Shown one piece after another: positions 43,558-53,325 of a stretch of DNA of 64,000 nt. The translations under genes were made by a program, and so were the position numbers. Within the stretch, counting starts at the first letter, position 1; every line of letters starts with the position of its first letter. Origin of the DNA: Shimia haliotis (GTDB lineage Bacteria; Pseudomonadota; Alphaproteobacteria; Rhodobacterales; Rhodobacteraceae). Under the pieces are notes generated by a model. That model ran no database searches, was not told where the DNA came from, and saw only the letters and a list, made by a program, of their open reading frames with translations. The stretch lies in contig NZ_FOSZ01000001.1 of assembly GCF_900114415.1 (NCBI RefSeq), positions 992,001 to 1,056,000 of the forward strand, read 5' to 3'.

Positions 43558-45219
43558 TTATACCTCGATTGTCTTGGGTCGGCGGCGTTCAAACCACATG
43601 ACGATAATCAGACGGGTCACAAAAATCGCCGTGAAGACCGAAGTCATGATGCCAAGCCCCAACGTGATGGCAAAGCCGCGCACAGGGCCGGAGCCCACGG
43701 CAAAGAGGATCACGGCGGTGATGAAGGTGGTGATGTTGGCGTCCAGAATGGCCGAGAGCGCTTTTTCATAGCCAAGATCAATCGCCCGCGCCGGCCCTTT
43801 GGAGGTTTTGAGTTCCTCGCGGATACGTTCAAACACCAGCACATTGGCGTCCACCGCCATACCGATGGTCAAAACGATCCCCGCAATACCAGGCAGCGTC
43901 AGTGTGGCGCCGATCAAGCTGAGCAGGCCGAAGATCAGACCCACGTTGATGATCAAGGCGATGTTGGCAAACAGGCCAAAGGTGCCATAGCTCAGGAACA
44001 TAAAGACCAGCACAGCGACAAAAGCCACGATACAGGCGATGCGGCCCGCCTCGATGCTGTCTTGGCCCAGTTCTGGACCAATCGTGCGTTCCTCAAGAAA
44101 TTCCAGACCCGCCGGCAGCGCACCGGCGCGCAGCAGAACCGCGAGGTTGGTGGTTTCTTCAACCGTAAAGCGTCCGGTGATGATGCCGGAGCCACCCGGG
44201 ATATGGCTTTGGATGGTGGGGGCCGAGACCACTTCGCCATCCAGCACAATTGCAAAGGGGCTGCCGATGTTTTCCGCTGTGTAATCGCCAAACTTGCGCG
44301 CGCCGGTGGGATTGAAGCGGAAGTTCACCGCAGGGCGCCCGTTCTGGTCATAGGTTGGCTGTGCGTCCACCAGTTCTTCGCCGGTCACAACAGGCGCACT
44401 TTCGATGGTGTAATAAACGCCTTCCTCATCCAGAGACGGCAGGATTTCATTGCCAATGCCAGCTGATGCGTCAGGATTTGAGCCGCGTCCGACAACAGGG
44501 TTGAAGGTCAACTGGGCCGTTGTGCCGATGATGTCCTTGAGCTCTGACGCCGAACCAATGCCCGGTACCTGAATCAGGATACGATCCGCGCCCTGACGCT
44601 GAATGGTCGGCTCACGTGTGCCCACCTCGTCGATCCGGCGACGCACGATTTCCAATGCCTGTTGAACAGTGCGCTCGTCAGTTGCCAGCTTTTCGGCCTC
44701 CGACAGCTGCACAACAATGGTGTCGCCATCCACGGAAACCTGCAAATCCGTTGCCCCTGCGCCGGTCAAAGAGACCACTGGTCGCGCCAGACCACGCACA
44801 AGGCTTGCGGCCTCCTGAATGGCTTCGGGCTTGGAGATTTTCACGCGCAGTTCGTCGACAGGACTCGGTTGCAGGCGAATGGTGCCGATGGTGGCGCGCT
44901 CTTCCCGCAGAAGGTCACGCACCTCAGGCCACATCGACTTGATCCGCGCCTCATAGACGTCCGAGACCTGTACTTCGGCCAGAAGATGCGCCCCACCGCG
45001 CAAATCAAGACCGAGGTTCACAAGGCCCGAAGGCATCCAGCTCGGCCAGCCTGCAGCGAGTTCTTCAAGGCCATTGCCCGAAAGCCCCGCCTCAAGATCG
45101 GCGACCGCGTCGTTGTGGGCCTCGACCCGTGGATAAAAGGCATTTGGCAGGGCAAGCGCCAGACCCACCACGCAGGTGAGCAGGATCAATACCCGTTTCC
45201 AGCCGTCGATTTGCAGCAT
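43558..45219 (-). CDS. secD: Protein translocase subunit SecD
   Basis: Membrane protein of 553 residues. The N-terminal helix is followed by the P1 periplasmic domain (NLGLDLRGGAHLLAEVQVSD; IVRRRIDEVGTREPTIQRQG; RILIQVPGI). The C-terminal TM4 motif is VLTIGMAVDANVLVFERIREEL. With SecF it pulls exported proteins from the SecYEG channel. It lies between yajC and secF in the standard order. Confidence 0.96.
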   Translation of the reverse strand: MLQIDGWKRVLILLTCVVGLALALPNAFYPRVEAHNDAVADLEAGLSGNGLEELAAGWPSWMPSGLVNLGLDLRGGAHLLAEVQVSDVYEARIKSMWPEVRDLLREERATIGTIRLQPSPVDELRVKISKPEAIQEAASLVRGLARPVVSLTGAGATDLQVSVDGDTIVVQLSEAEKLATDERTVQQALEIVRRRIDEVGTREPTIQRQGADRILIQVPGIGSASELKDIIGTTAQLTFNPVVGRGSNPDASAGIGNEILPSLDEEGVYYTIESAPVVTGEELVDAQPTYDQNGRPAVNFRFNPTGARKFGDYTAENIGSPFAIVLDGEVVSAPTIQSHIPGGSGIITGRFTVEETTNLAVLLRAGALPAGLEFLEERTIGPELGQDSIEAGRIACIVAFVAVLVFMFLSYGTFGLFANIALIINVGLIFGLLSLIGATLTLPGIAGIVLTIGMAVDANVLVFERIREELKTSKGPARAIDLGYEKALSAILDANITTFITAVILFAVGSGPVRGFAITLGLGIMTSVFTAIFVTRLIIVMWFERRRPKTIEV

Positions 45220-45261
45220 GAATGCGGCCTCCGGTCAGGTCGTGCGGTCAGTGAATATGGC

Positions 45262-45543
45262 TTAGCCGTTTGCCGGCTCGGTCTTGGACAGAACCTGTGC
45301 GATGGTCGATTTTACGACGCGCACTTTCACGCCTTCAGCCAATTCAACTTCCACTTCGTTGTCTTCTTTGACTTTCGCCACTTTGCCAATCAGACCGCCT
45401 TGGGTCACAACCCGATCGCCCTTGCGCAGCGCGTCAACCATCGACTGATGTTCTTTGACTTTCTTCTGCTGCGGGCGGATCAGCAGGAAATACATGATCG
45501 CGAAGATAAGAATGAGCGGCAAAAACTGGCCGAGTTGTTCCAT
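45262..45543 (-). CDS. yajC: Preprotein translocase subunit YajC
   Basis: Protein of 93 residues with one N-terminal helix (LILIFAIMYFLLIRPQQKKV) and a small soluble domain (VDALRKGDRVVTQGGLIGKV). YajC associates with SecDF. First gene of the minus-strand yajC-secD-secF transcript and divergent from serS. The RPQQKK junction is characteristic. Confidence 0.94.
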   Translation of the reverse strand: MEQLGQFLPLILIFAIMYFLLIRPQQKKVKEHQSMVDALRKGDRVVTQGGLIGKVAKVKEDNEVEVELAEGVKVRVVKSTIAQVLSKTEPANG

Positions 45544-45770
45544 AGTGTGGCGTCCTTTGTCTGTAAGCGGGTCTCTCCCGCAAAGTCGCAGGGAACCTAT
45601 GAGGGAAAGGCGTCACTTGCAAGGTGTCAAACCTCTTGACTGAACCGGTTTGGCGCGGCAGACGCTGCCCTAAATGCTTCAAATATCGCTCATGGTTACG
45701 ATTGGCCAAGAAATCGGTCATAAGCAGGGGCGAAACACCGACTCAAAACAAGCCTAGAGGACGAAGACAC

Positions 45771-47063
45771 ATGCACGACATTAAAGCGATCCGCGAGAAC
45801 CCGGCCGCTTTCGACGCCGCCCTGACCCGCCGTGGGGATGAGGCCGTCTCGTCGTCCCTGCTGGCTCTGGATGAAGAGCGCCGCGCCAAGATTGCCGCCG
45901 CCGAGGCCGCGCAGGCCGCACAGAAAACTGCAGCCAAAGAAGTCGGTGCCGCCAAAGCCAAAGGCGATGAAGCCGAGTTTGAACGCCTGCGCGCGCTGGT
46001 CGGCGAGAAGAAAGCCGAAGTGGCGGCGATGCAAAACGAGGCGAAAGAGCTTGACGCCAAGCTGACCGACGCGTTGGCGCGGATTGCCAACCTGCCTGCG
46101 GACGATGTGCCCAATGGTGGCGGCGAAGAGGACAACGTGGAGGTCTCCAGATGGGGCACCTCGCGCGAGATGGATTTTGACCCTGTCGAGCATTTCGAGA
46201 TCAAAGGCGTTGCCGCCGCGATGGATTTTGAAACCGCCGCCAAAATCTCTGGCGCGCGTTTCGTGATGCTGAAGGGCGCCGTGGCCCGCATTCACCGCGC
46301 CTTGGCGCAGTTCATGGTCGACACCCATGTGGACGACAACGGTCTACTGGAGGTCAACTCGCCAGTTCTGGTGCGCGATGAGGCCATGTATGGCACGGAC
46401 AAATTGCCGAAATTCGGTGAGGACAGCTATCAGACCACCAATGGCTGGTGGCTGGTGCCCACATCCGAAGTGCCGCTGACCTATTCTGTAGCGGGCGATA
46501 TTCTGGAAGAGGCCGCCCTGCCGATCCGTATGACTGCGCACACGCTCTGCTTCCGCTCCGAGGCGGGCAGCGCGGGCAAGGACACCTCCGGTATGTTGCG
46601 CCAGCACCAGTTCGAAAAGGTCGAAATGGTTTCGGTGGTGCATCCCAATGAGTCCGACAACGAACAAAAGCGCATGCTTCGCTGTGCCGAAGACCTGCTG
46701 GAGCGGATGAACATCCCCTATCGCACTGTCGTGCTTTGCACTGGCGATATGGGGTTCGGCGCGCGCCGTACCTACGACATCGAGGCCTGGATTCCGGGGC
46801 AGAACGCCTATCGCGAGATCAGCTCCGTTTCCACCACCGGCGCCTTTCAGGCGCGGCGCATGAACGCGCGCTTCCGCCCAGCGGACGGCGGCAAACCGGA
46901 ATATGTGCACACGCTCAACGGCTCGGGCCTCGCTGTGGGTCGTTGCCTGATTGCGGTGCTGGAAAACGGCCAGAACGCCGATGGTTCTGTCACGCTTCCC
47001 GCGGTGCTGGCTTCCTATCTGGGTGGAAAAACCACACTGAGCGCCGAAGGCAAACTGGTCTGA
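45771..47063 (+). CDS. serS: Seryl-tRNA synthetase
   Basis: Class II synthetase of 430 residues that charges tRNA-Ser and tRNA-Sec. The N-terminal coiled-coil tRNA-binding arm fills about 28-105 ([20 protein letters not shown]). The class II motifs are visible: motif 2 [20 protein letters not shown] with HQFEKVE, and motif 3 [23 protein letters not shown] at 45771 follows an AGAGGA site. The frame is open 49 codons upstream, but that part is not like SerS. A terminator follows. Confidence 0.97.
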   Translation: MHDIKAIRENPAAFDAALTRRGDEAVSSSLLALDEERRAKIAAAEAAQAAQKTAAKEVGAAKAKGDEAEFERLRALVGEKKAEVAAMQNEAKELDAKLTDALARIANLPADDVPNGGGEEDNVEVSRWGTSREMDFDPVEHFEIKGVAAAMDFETAAKISGARFVMLKGAVARIHRALAQFMVDTHVDDNGLLEVNSPVLVRDEAMYGTDKLPKFGEDSYQTTNGWWLVPTSEVPLTYSVAGDILEEAALPIRMTAHTLCFRSEAGSAGKDTSGMLRQHQFEKVEMVSVVHPNESDNEQKRMLRCAEDLLERMNIPYRTVVLCTGDMGFGARRTYDIEAWIPGQNAYREISSVSTTGAFQARRMNARFRPADGGKPEYVHTLNGSGLAVGRCLIAVLENGQNADGSVTLPAVLASYLGGKTTLSAEGKLV

Positions 47064-47080
47064 GCCTAAAGTTACCTTTC

Positions 47081-47115
47081 AAAAACGCGGCGGCAGGAAT
47101 ATCCGCCGCGTTTTT
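47081..47115 (+). terminator. Terminator after serS
   Basis: Perfect 13-bp stem (aaaaacgcggcgg with ccgccgcgttttt) with a 9-base loop and T-run, 18 bases past the stop. Confidence 0.9.
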
Positions 47116-47244
47116 CGTTCTGGCGCACAATCCCCCGAAGTGAATTGGCCCTCTTGGGCCAGAAGGGGTTGGCCCCTCTCTTCCCTCTACCCCGCAGGCA
47201 GGCTAGCCTGCGCAAAACATGGCACGAAAACAAAGGACCCTCCC

Positions 47245-48363
47245 ATGCACATAGAGCCCTTCGGCGTCGAAATCTGGATGAATGAATGGGAAACCAAATG
47301 TGAATGGAACCTTGCGGAAACCTGCGTCGAAAGCCTGACCATCGGGGAATTGCTGCAACTGGCAGGTAAGAACGACACCGATCTTTCCGAACTCCTTTCT
47401 ATGAAAATGACCTATGGCGCCATCGAAGGATCCGATCGGCTGCGCGCAGCCATTTCGGCTCTTTATGATGCCCAAAGCCAAGAGAATATCATTGTCACCC
47501 ACGGCACCATCGGGGCCAATATGTTGGTGCACAAAACTCTGGTGGCCCGCGGTGATCGCGTGGTGGCCGTGGTGCCAACCTATCAACAGCACTACTCTAT
47601 TCCGGCCAGTATCGGCGCGGATGTGCAACAGCTGCAATTGCGTGAAGAAGACGGCTTCCTACCGGATTTGGACGCCCTACGGGCCATGGTGACACAGGGC
47701 ACGAAACTGATTGCCATCAACAACCCCAATAACCCTACCGGCGCCCTGATGGATCGGGCCATGCTGGAAGAAATCGCAGCGATTGCCCGTGATGCGGATG
47801 CGTGGATTTTGTGCGACGAAGTTTATCGCGGCACAGATCAACACGGCGACGGCATGACGGTTTCCATTGCGGATGTCTACGAAAAGGGCATCAGCACCGC
47901 CGGCATGTCCAAAGCTTACTCGCTGGCCGGTCTGCGATTGGGATGGATCGCCGCGCCGACCGAGATCATCGAGGCCGTGTCAATTCATCGTGACTATGAC
48001 ACCATTTCGGTGGGCATGATCGACGACCACTTTGCTGCGCTGGCGCTGGAGAACCGTGACAAGGTTCTGGCTCGCTCCCAAGCTATCACGCGGGGCAATC
48101 TGGCGGTGCTTGAGGGCTGGGTTGACCATGAACCGCGCATCAGTTGGACAAAGCCAAAGTCCGGCACCACGGCCTTGTTGAAATACGATCTGCCCATGAC
48201 ATCGCGCGCGTTCTGTGTGGCTTTGCTCAAGGAAACCGGCGTTATGTTCACGCCTGGTGAGGCGCTGAACATGGAAGGCTATGTGCGCATCGGTTATGCC
48301 AATACGCCCTCAATTCTCAAAGAAGGATTGGCCCGCGTGTCGGAGTTTCTTGCCAAACAATAA
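47245..48363 (+). CDS. PLP-dependent aminotransferase, fold type I
   Basis: Enzyme of 372 residues. The cofactor lysine is Lys223 in STAGMSKAYSLAGLRLGW. Supporting residues are the AINNPNNPTG motif (157-166), Asp191 and Tyr194 in LCDEVYRG, and Arg345-type RIGYAN near the end. The N-terminus MHIEPFGVEIWMNEWETKCE is short, so the protein is smaller than AspC. It resembles aminotransferases placed near capreomycidine synthase or aspartate/aromatic types; the substrate is not clear. An AAAGGA site lies near the ATG at 47245. No pathway gene adjoins it. Confidence 0.85.
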   Translation: MHIEPFGVEIWMNEWETKCEWNLAETCVESLTIGELLQLAGKNDTDLSELLSMKMTYGAIEGSDRLRAAISALYDAQSQENIIVTHGTIGANMLVHKTLVARGDRVVAVVPTYQQHYSIPASIGADVQQLQLREEDGFLPDLDALRAMVTQGTKLIAINNPNNPTGALMDRAMLEEIAAIARDADAWILCDEVYRGTDQHGDGMTVSIADVYEKGISTAGMSKAYSLAGLRLGWIAAPTEIIEAVSIHRDYDTISVGMIDDHFAALALENRDKVLARSQAITRGNLAVLEGWVDHEPRISWTKPKSGTTALLKYDLPMTSRAFCVALLKETGVMFTPGEALNMEGYVRIGYANTPSILKEGLARVSEFLAKQ

Positions 48364-48394
48364 AAAAAGGGAGCGCGGATGTCGCGCTCCTTTT
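48362..48394. terminator. Bidirectional terminator between aminotransferase and desaturase genes
   Basis: Stem ggagcgcg with cgcgctcc (loop gatgt), A-run on the left and T-run on the right, placed between two convergent stop codons. Confidence 0.88.
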
Positions 48395-48421
48395 CTGTCT
48401 CGCTGCCTTGAGGCAGTGCCG

Positions 48422-49402
48422 CTACTGTGCAGGCACAGCCCCGCTAGGCGCGGTTTTCGGGAAGGGCACAAGCCGCTCTTGATCTTCGTCCCAGAGTTTC
48501 AACGAAAAGGACCGGATCGCTTCGGGCCATTCGATGGTCGGTAGGTCAAATTCTTTGCGGATCATCTGGTGGCATTTGCGCAGGTTATAGTGCGGAATGC
48601 GGGCGTTGAAATGGTGGATGTCGTGATACGCGATGTTGGCCGAGGCCAAATCCATCCACCAGCCAAGGTCAAGCGCCGACGATCCCTGAAGGGCTGCAAT
48701 GCGGGGGTCAAGATCGGGACGGCGATCCCAGTAGGTGTCTTCGAAATTGTGCTGAAGATAGACCATGAAGACGCCGACCATGCCGCCAAAGACGCTCGCA
48801 AGAAACCAGATCAGCACGCCGTTCCAGCCCGCCAACGCATAAAGCGCGCCCATGTAGCACAGGATCGCCAGATTGTGCAGCAGCACCGAGCGCCACATCG
48901 TGTGCGCGTTCTTGGGCCATCGATAACGGATGAAATAGGTAAAGAGGCTGCCCAGAGGGATCAGCACAAAGGGATTGCGATAAAGCCGGTATTGCAGGCG
49001 CTGCCAAAATCCTGCCTCGTTCCATTCGCGCAGGGTCATGGTGTGAATTTCACCGGTCTCGCGATGGTCCAGATTGCCCAGATGGCTATGGTGCATGTTG
49101 TGATTGTGGCGCATCGCGGCATAGGGCGCGAAAGTCACCACCGAAAGCGCCTCGCCCGCCCAATCATTGTGTTTGCGCGACTTAAAAAGCGACGCGTGGC
49201 CAGTGTCATGCTGCAAGACATAGAGCCGCACGGCAGACAGGCCATTGAGCACCATCATCGGGATCAGGATCCACCAAGTGCCCTGATTGGCAATTGCCAG
49301 ATAAAGGGTGGCAAAATAGAAGGCGAAAGTGCCGAAAAAACTGACCGCGCCAAGGCGGTCGTCTTGCACTGTATAGTCCTTCAGGCGCTCGCGAATATCC
49401 AC
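48422..49402 (-). CDS. Membrane fatty acid desaturase
   Basis: Di-iron desaturase of 326 residues with four or more helices. The three His boxes are HDTGH (65-69), HNHNMHH (99-105) and HDIHH (260-264), and a QHNFE motif lies near 217. These bind two irons, and box order fits acyl-lipid (omega-type) desaturases. The GTG at 49402 is preferred with GAGG 7 bases upstream; another GTG lies four codons earlier. No redox partner is nearby. Acting on membrane lipids to keep fluidity is likely; a carotenoid or sphingolipid substrate is not excluded. Confidence 0.87.
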   Translation of the reverse strand: MDIRERLKDYTVQDDRLGAVSFFGTFAFYFATLYLAIANQGTWWILIPMMVLNGLSAVRLYVLQHDTGHASLFKSRKHNDWAGEALSVVTFAPYAAMRHNHNMHHSHLGNLDHRETGEIHTMTLREWNEAGFWQRLQYRLYRNPFVLIPLGSLFTYFIRYRWPKNAHTMWRSVLLHNLAILCYMGALYALAGWNGVLIWFLASVFGGMVGVFMVYLQHNFEDTYWDRRPDLDPRIAALQGSSALDLGWWMDLASANIAYHDIHHFNARIPHYNLRKCHQMIRKEFDLPTIEWPEAIRSFSLKLWDEDQERLVPFPKTAPSGAVPAQ

Positions 49403-49571
49403 GGCATACCTCACTTAAGTTCACAAATTTCCAGCTTTGCTGCCATTGGCAGCTAGCTATGTCTTAAATACGTATCAGGCGTACAACAGATCACACGCCC
49501 GCGTCTCTAAACGCAGACTATAACGCGAAAACTGCGCTTGCCAAATCAGGGTTTCCTGACGCGATGCCGCC

Positions 49572-51050
49572 TTAGCGGCTGTCGCGCCCGTGAATATGCT
49601 TACGAAGACGGCTCGGCGTCGATTTCTTCTTGCCTTTATAGGGGTTCTTGTCGCCCTGCCCGCGCATGGTCAGGCGGATCGGTGTGCCCGGCATGTCAAA
49701 ATCTTCACGCAGCCCGTTCACCAGATAGCGCGAATAGCTGTCGGGCATTTTGTCGGGATGGCTACACATCACCACAAACCCCGGCGGGCGGGTTTTGGCT
49801 TGGGTCATATAGCGCAGCTTGATGCGCTTGCCTTGCGGCGCGGGCGGCGGGTGCTGCTCCAGCATGCCAGCCAGCCAGCGGTTGAGGTGCGCGGTCGACA
49901 CACGGCGGTTCCACGTATCATAGGCGCGCAGAATGGCATCATGCAGACGATCCAGACCGCGGCCGGTTTTGGCAGACACGGTGATCAGCGGCGCGCCACG
50001 CAATTGCGGCAGCAGGCGCGTGAAAGATTCTTTCAACGCACGTAGTTTTTCCTGCTTCTCGTCCTCAATGTCCCATTTGTTCACGGCAACCACCACCGCA
50101 CGGCCTTCGCGTTCGGCAAGGTCGGCGATGCGCAGGTCTTGCTGTTCAAACGGGATGGCAGCGTCCAGGAGGACCACAACAACTTCGGCGAACTTCACCG
50201 CGCGCAGACCGTCAGATACCGACAGCTTTTCCAGCTTGTCCTGTACCTTGGCCTTTTTGCGCATGCCGGCGGTGTCAAAAATCCGCATGGGCGTGTCGCC
50301 CCATTCGGTGCGCAGGGAAATTGCATCGCGGGTTATGCCGGCCTCGGGGCCGGTCAGCAGACGATCTTCGCCGACGATCTTGTTGATCAACGTGGATTTG
50401 CCCGCGTTGGGGCGCCCCACAACAGCAATCTGAAGTGGTTTGGCTTCGGTGATCAGTTCGGACGGCAGCGCGCCCTCGTCGTCATATTCGGCGTCCTCGT
50501 CCAGATCGACGTCGATTTCCACGGTGTCCGAAAGCTCTTCAGCCTTTTTGTCGAATTCATCCGCGATCGGCATCAGCTGCGAATAGAGATCGTTCAGACC
50601 TTCACCATGCTCAGCCGAAAGGCGAATCGGCTCGCCCAAGCCCAGCGAATAGGCTTCGATCACACCAGCATCAGCGGCAGAGCCTTCGCCTTTGTTGGCG
50701 GCCAAAATTACATGCGCCGAACGCTTTCGCAGGATTTCTGCGAAAACCATGTCGACAGGTGTCACCCCTGCCCGCGCGTCGATCATGAAAAGACAGATGT
50801 CCGCCATATCCACCGCACGCTCTGTCAAACGCCGCATGCGGCCTTCCAGACTGTCGTCGGTGGCATCTTCAAGACCGGCTGTGTCGATCGCAGTGAACCG
50901 CAAATCGCCCAGCTTGGCCTCACCTTCGCGCAGGTCGCGCGTCACACCCGGCTGGTCATCGACCAAGGCCAGTTTTTTGCCGACAAGGCGGTTGAACAGC
51001 GTGGATTTGCCCACATTGGGGCGGCCCACGATGGCGAGGGTGAAACTCAT
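49572..51050 (-). CDS. der: GTPase Der (EngA), ribosome assembly
   Basis: Protein of 492 residues with two GTPase domains and a KH-like domain. Domain 1 has the P loop GRPNVGKS (9-16), DTAGLED and ANKGEG; domain 2 has [15 protein letters not shown] at about 211, [13 protein letters not shown] and VNKWDIE. The linker between them is acidic ([16 protein letters not shown]). Der is needed for 50S maturation. Gene order der-bamB-TPR gene is the conserved one. Confidence 0.96.
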   Translation of the reverse strand: MSFTLAIVGRPNVGKSTLFNRLVGKKLALVDDQPGVTRDLREGEAKLGDLRFTAIDTAGLEDATDDSLEGRMRRLTERAVDMADICLFMIDARAGVTPVDMVFAEILRKRSAHVILAANKGEGSAADAGVIEAYSLGLGEPIRLSAEHGEGLNDLYSQLMPIADEFDKKAEELSDTVEIDVDLDEDAEYDDEGALPSELITEAKPLQIAVVGRPNAGKSTLINKIVGEDRLLTGPEAGITRDAISLRTEWGDTPMRIFDTAGMRKKAKVQDKLEKLSVSDGLRAVKFAEVVVVLLDAAIPFEQQDLRIADLAEREGRAVVVAVNKWDIEDEKQEKLRALKESFTRLLPQLRGAPLITVSAKTGRGLDRLHDAILRAYDTWNRRVSTAHLNRWLAGMLEQHPPPAPQGKRIKLRYMTQAKTRPPGFVVMCSHPDKMPDSYSRYLVNGLREDFDMPGTPIRLTMRGQGDKNPYKGKKKSTPSRLRKHIHGRDSR

Positions 51051-51098
51051 AACAGGTCTCCGGAACGTCTGAAGTCGCTCCGATATACCATTATTGCG

Positions 51099-52397
51099 TC
51101 AACGGAAAGCGTGCAATTGCCCCTTGCCGCTGACGATGTAAAGCACACCGTCCGCAACCACGGGGTTTGTCGCCGCGCCACCGGGAATTTCCGCGGTATA
51201 AACGGCTTCACCCGATTTCGGGTCAAACAGGCGCAGCAATTCATCCGAGGAGGCCACAACCAGTCGGTTGCCGGCGATGATCGGCCCATAGTGCACATGC
51301 AAGGTGGACTGACGCCGCGGCTTGTCTTTGGTGAAATATGGCAGTTCCTGTTGCCAGATCAACGTGCCGTCGCGCGCATCCAAACGCATCAGGCGGTTGC
51401 GGTCGGACACAAAGAACAGAGAGTTGCCAGCCGGAAACACAGGACTCAAAGCGCCTTCGTCGGCGGTCCAGATACGTTCGCCGGTTTCAGTGTCCAACGC
51501 GACCATACGGCCGGAATGGTTCGCCACATAAAGGCGTGAGCCAACCAATACCGGATCACCGGAGAGATCGCCTACCGTGTTTGACGCGCGCCCCGGACGG
51601 GTGTCAGAAATGCCCGCGGTCCAGCGGCTGATGCCGCCGCGGCGGAAGTTGGCCTGCACTTCTCCGGAACCATAAGGGAAATACACCAAACGGTCATCTA
51701 CTGCCGGTGCCGAAGGGCTTTGCACGTTCTGCACATCCGGCAAGCTCAGCGCCTGCCAAATCACCTTGCCGGTTTTGGCATCGATCGCCCAGCCGGTCGC
51801 GTCGCCGGACACAAGGTACACCAGACCGCCGTAAACCGTCGGGGTGCCGCTTCCGACTGCCTGCAGTTTCTGCTCCCAGACATCGGCGCCGGTCTTGGGA
51901 TCAAAGGCGCGGATAGAGCCAAACCCTGTGGTGGCGAACAAAAGACCTTCGCCATAAGCCAGTCCGCCGGTTGAGGCGTTGCCGGCCTTGTCGCGCGGCG
52001 GCGTCAAGTCGCGTGACCAAAGCGGCGCACCAGAGGTCGAGGTGGCCGAAAGCGTCGCTTCTGCATCCATCGTGAAAATGCGGCCTTCCGCAACCACCGG
52101 ATCCGCAGTGACGCGCGATTTGCGGTTTTCGCCTTTGCCGATTGGGGCAGACCATACCAAGGTCGGGTTGGCCGAAAGCGCCGCGTTTGACACGCGATAT
52201 TTCTGTGTGCCGATCCGGTGGGTCCAGCTGGAATTGCGGGTCTGACTTGCAAGGCTTACTGCGGGCGCAGTGTTTTCAACGGGTTCGGCCAAAGTGCGCA
52301 GATCTTCGCGTTCGCCGGGAAGGATAACTTCTTTTTTGCCGCAGGACACCAAAAGCGCAACGCCTGCTGCCGCCATGATCCAAGTCTTGCTTTTCAC
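51099..52397 (-). CDS. bamB: Outer membrane assembly lipoprotein BamB
   Basis: PQQ-like beta-propeller lipoprotein of 432 residues. The lipobox LVSC (Cys19) ends the signal sequence. The mature part holds propeller blades with repeated W and AxDxxTG motifs (VYLVSGDATGWAIDAKTGKV; VALDTETGERIWTADEGALS). BamB supports BamA in inserting outer-membrane proteins such as the porin at the start of the window. It lies between the TPR gene and der, as in many proteobacteria. Confidence 0.92.
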   Translation of the reverse strand: MKSKTWIMAAAGVALLVSCGKKEVILPGEREDLRTLAEPVENTAPAVSLASQTRNSSWTHRIGTQKYRVSNAALSANPTLVWSAPIGKGENRKSRVTADPVVAEGRIFTMDAEATLSATSTSGAPLWSRDLTPPRDKAGNASTGGLAYGEGLLFATTGFGSIRAFDPKTGADVWEQKLQAVGSGTPTVYGGLVYLVSGDATGWAIDAKTGKVIWQALSLPDVQNVQSPSAPAVDDRLVYFPYGSGEVQANFRRGGISRWTAGISDTRPGRASNTVGDLSGDPVLVGSRLYVANHSGRMVALDTETGERIWTADEGALSPVFPAGNSLFFVSDRNRLMRLDARDGTLIWQQELPYFTKDKPRRQSTLHVHYGPIIAGNRLVVASSDELLRLFDPKSGEAVYTAEIPGGAATNPVVADGVLYIVSGKGQLHAFR

Positions 52398-52423
52398 TGC
52401 TCAGGCCCCCACCGAGAAAAAAT

Positions 52424-53101
52424 TTATTGGTCGAATACAACGCCATTGGCGTCTGCGGGTGTGCCACCCAACGCCACAATCAACTGAGTTGCGCGACGAC
52501 GCAAGCCTGCGGTTGCCGATGCGTCCTCAATGATTGCATTCAAGCGATCGATCGCCGCGCTGGAATTGCCCATTTCAATATCGGTCAATGCCAACTGTTC
52601 TTCCGCCAGAAGCGCCAGCGGAGAGCCAGGATTGGCGAGCGATTGCAGGGCTGTGCGACGTTCCTCGACGGTCAGATTGTCACTGTTGGCCAACACCGAT
52701 TTGAATGCGGCGATATCGCGGTAGATTGCCGGTGTGTCGCCGCCTGCCTGTGCAATGGCGTCAAAAGTCGCCGCAGCCGCCGCACTGTCGCCCGATCCAA
52801 CCTGTTCCGCGCCCAGCAACATGTCGGCAACAATTTGTGCCTGCGGCGCTGGTGTCTGCACGTCGGCCAAGGTGCTATCGGAAGATCCTTCCCCCGCCTG
52901 CAGCGCTGACAGAATCGCATCGCCGCTGGCCTGCGCCGCCGCGACGTTCTGGGCTTTGGTGTATTCGTTGTAGGCGGCGCCTCCGACAATCAGAAGGATC
53001 GCCGCAACCGCGATCCATCCATAGCGGCGGATCATCGCAAAAAGCTTGTCGCGCTTGACCTCTTCGGTCACTTCTTCGATGAAACTATCCGTGTCGCTCA
53101 C
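52424..53101 (-). CDS. YfgM-like TPR membrane protein
   Basis: Protein of 225 residues. An N-terminal cytoplasmic stretch (FIEEVTEEVKRDKLFAMIRR) leads into one membrane helix (YGWIAVAAILLIVGGAAYN) and a periplasmic Ala-rich TPR region. This is the layout of YfgM, which links the Sec translocon with periplasmic chaperones. The GTG at 53101 with GGGAG 8 bases upstream is favoured over an ATG six codons before. It precedes bamB by 26 bases on the same transcript. Confidence 0.85.
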   Translation of the reverse strand: MSDTDSFIEEVTEEVKRDKLFAMIRRYGWIAVAAILLIVGGAAYNEYTKAQNVAAAQASGDAILSALQAGEGSSDSTLADVQTPAPQAQIVADMLLGAEQVGSGDSAAAAATFDAIAQAGGDTPAIYRDIAAFKSVLANSDNLTVEERRTALQSLANPGSPLALLAEEQLALTDIEMGNSSAAIDRLNAIIEDASATAGLRRRATQLIVALGGTPADANGVVFDQ

Positions 53102-53325
53102 GCCACTCTCCCGCCGCATTTATCGTTGAGTTTGCACCCTCTTATCTGTTTGTTCTCAGGCTGCCAAGAGGCGCGGCAAATCCGCAACAACTTGCCTTGA
53201 AGACAGGCAAAACTAAAAATAAACTGAACCAATGAGTTCAGATAATTCGTAGATGAGCTTGTTTCCGCCGATATTGGACCCAATATGGCAGAAAATGAAT
53301 TCGCGTGAACTTGAGGGAAATTCAC

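Noticed and set aside
42513-44466. Plus-strand frames of 362 and 402 codons opposite secF and secD
   Set aside because: Antisense shadows; Gln/His/Arg/Asp-rich with no family features.
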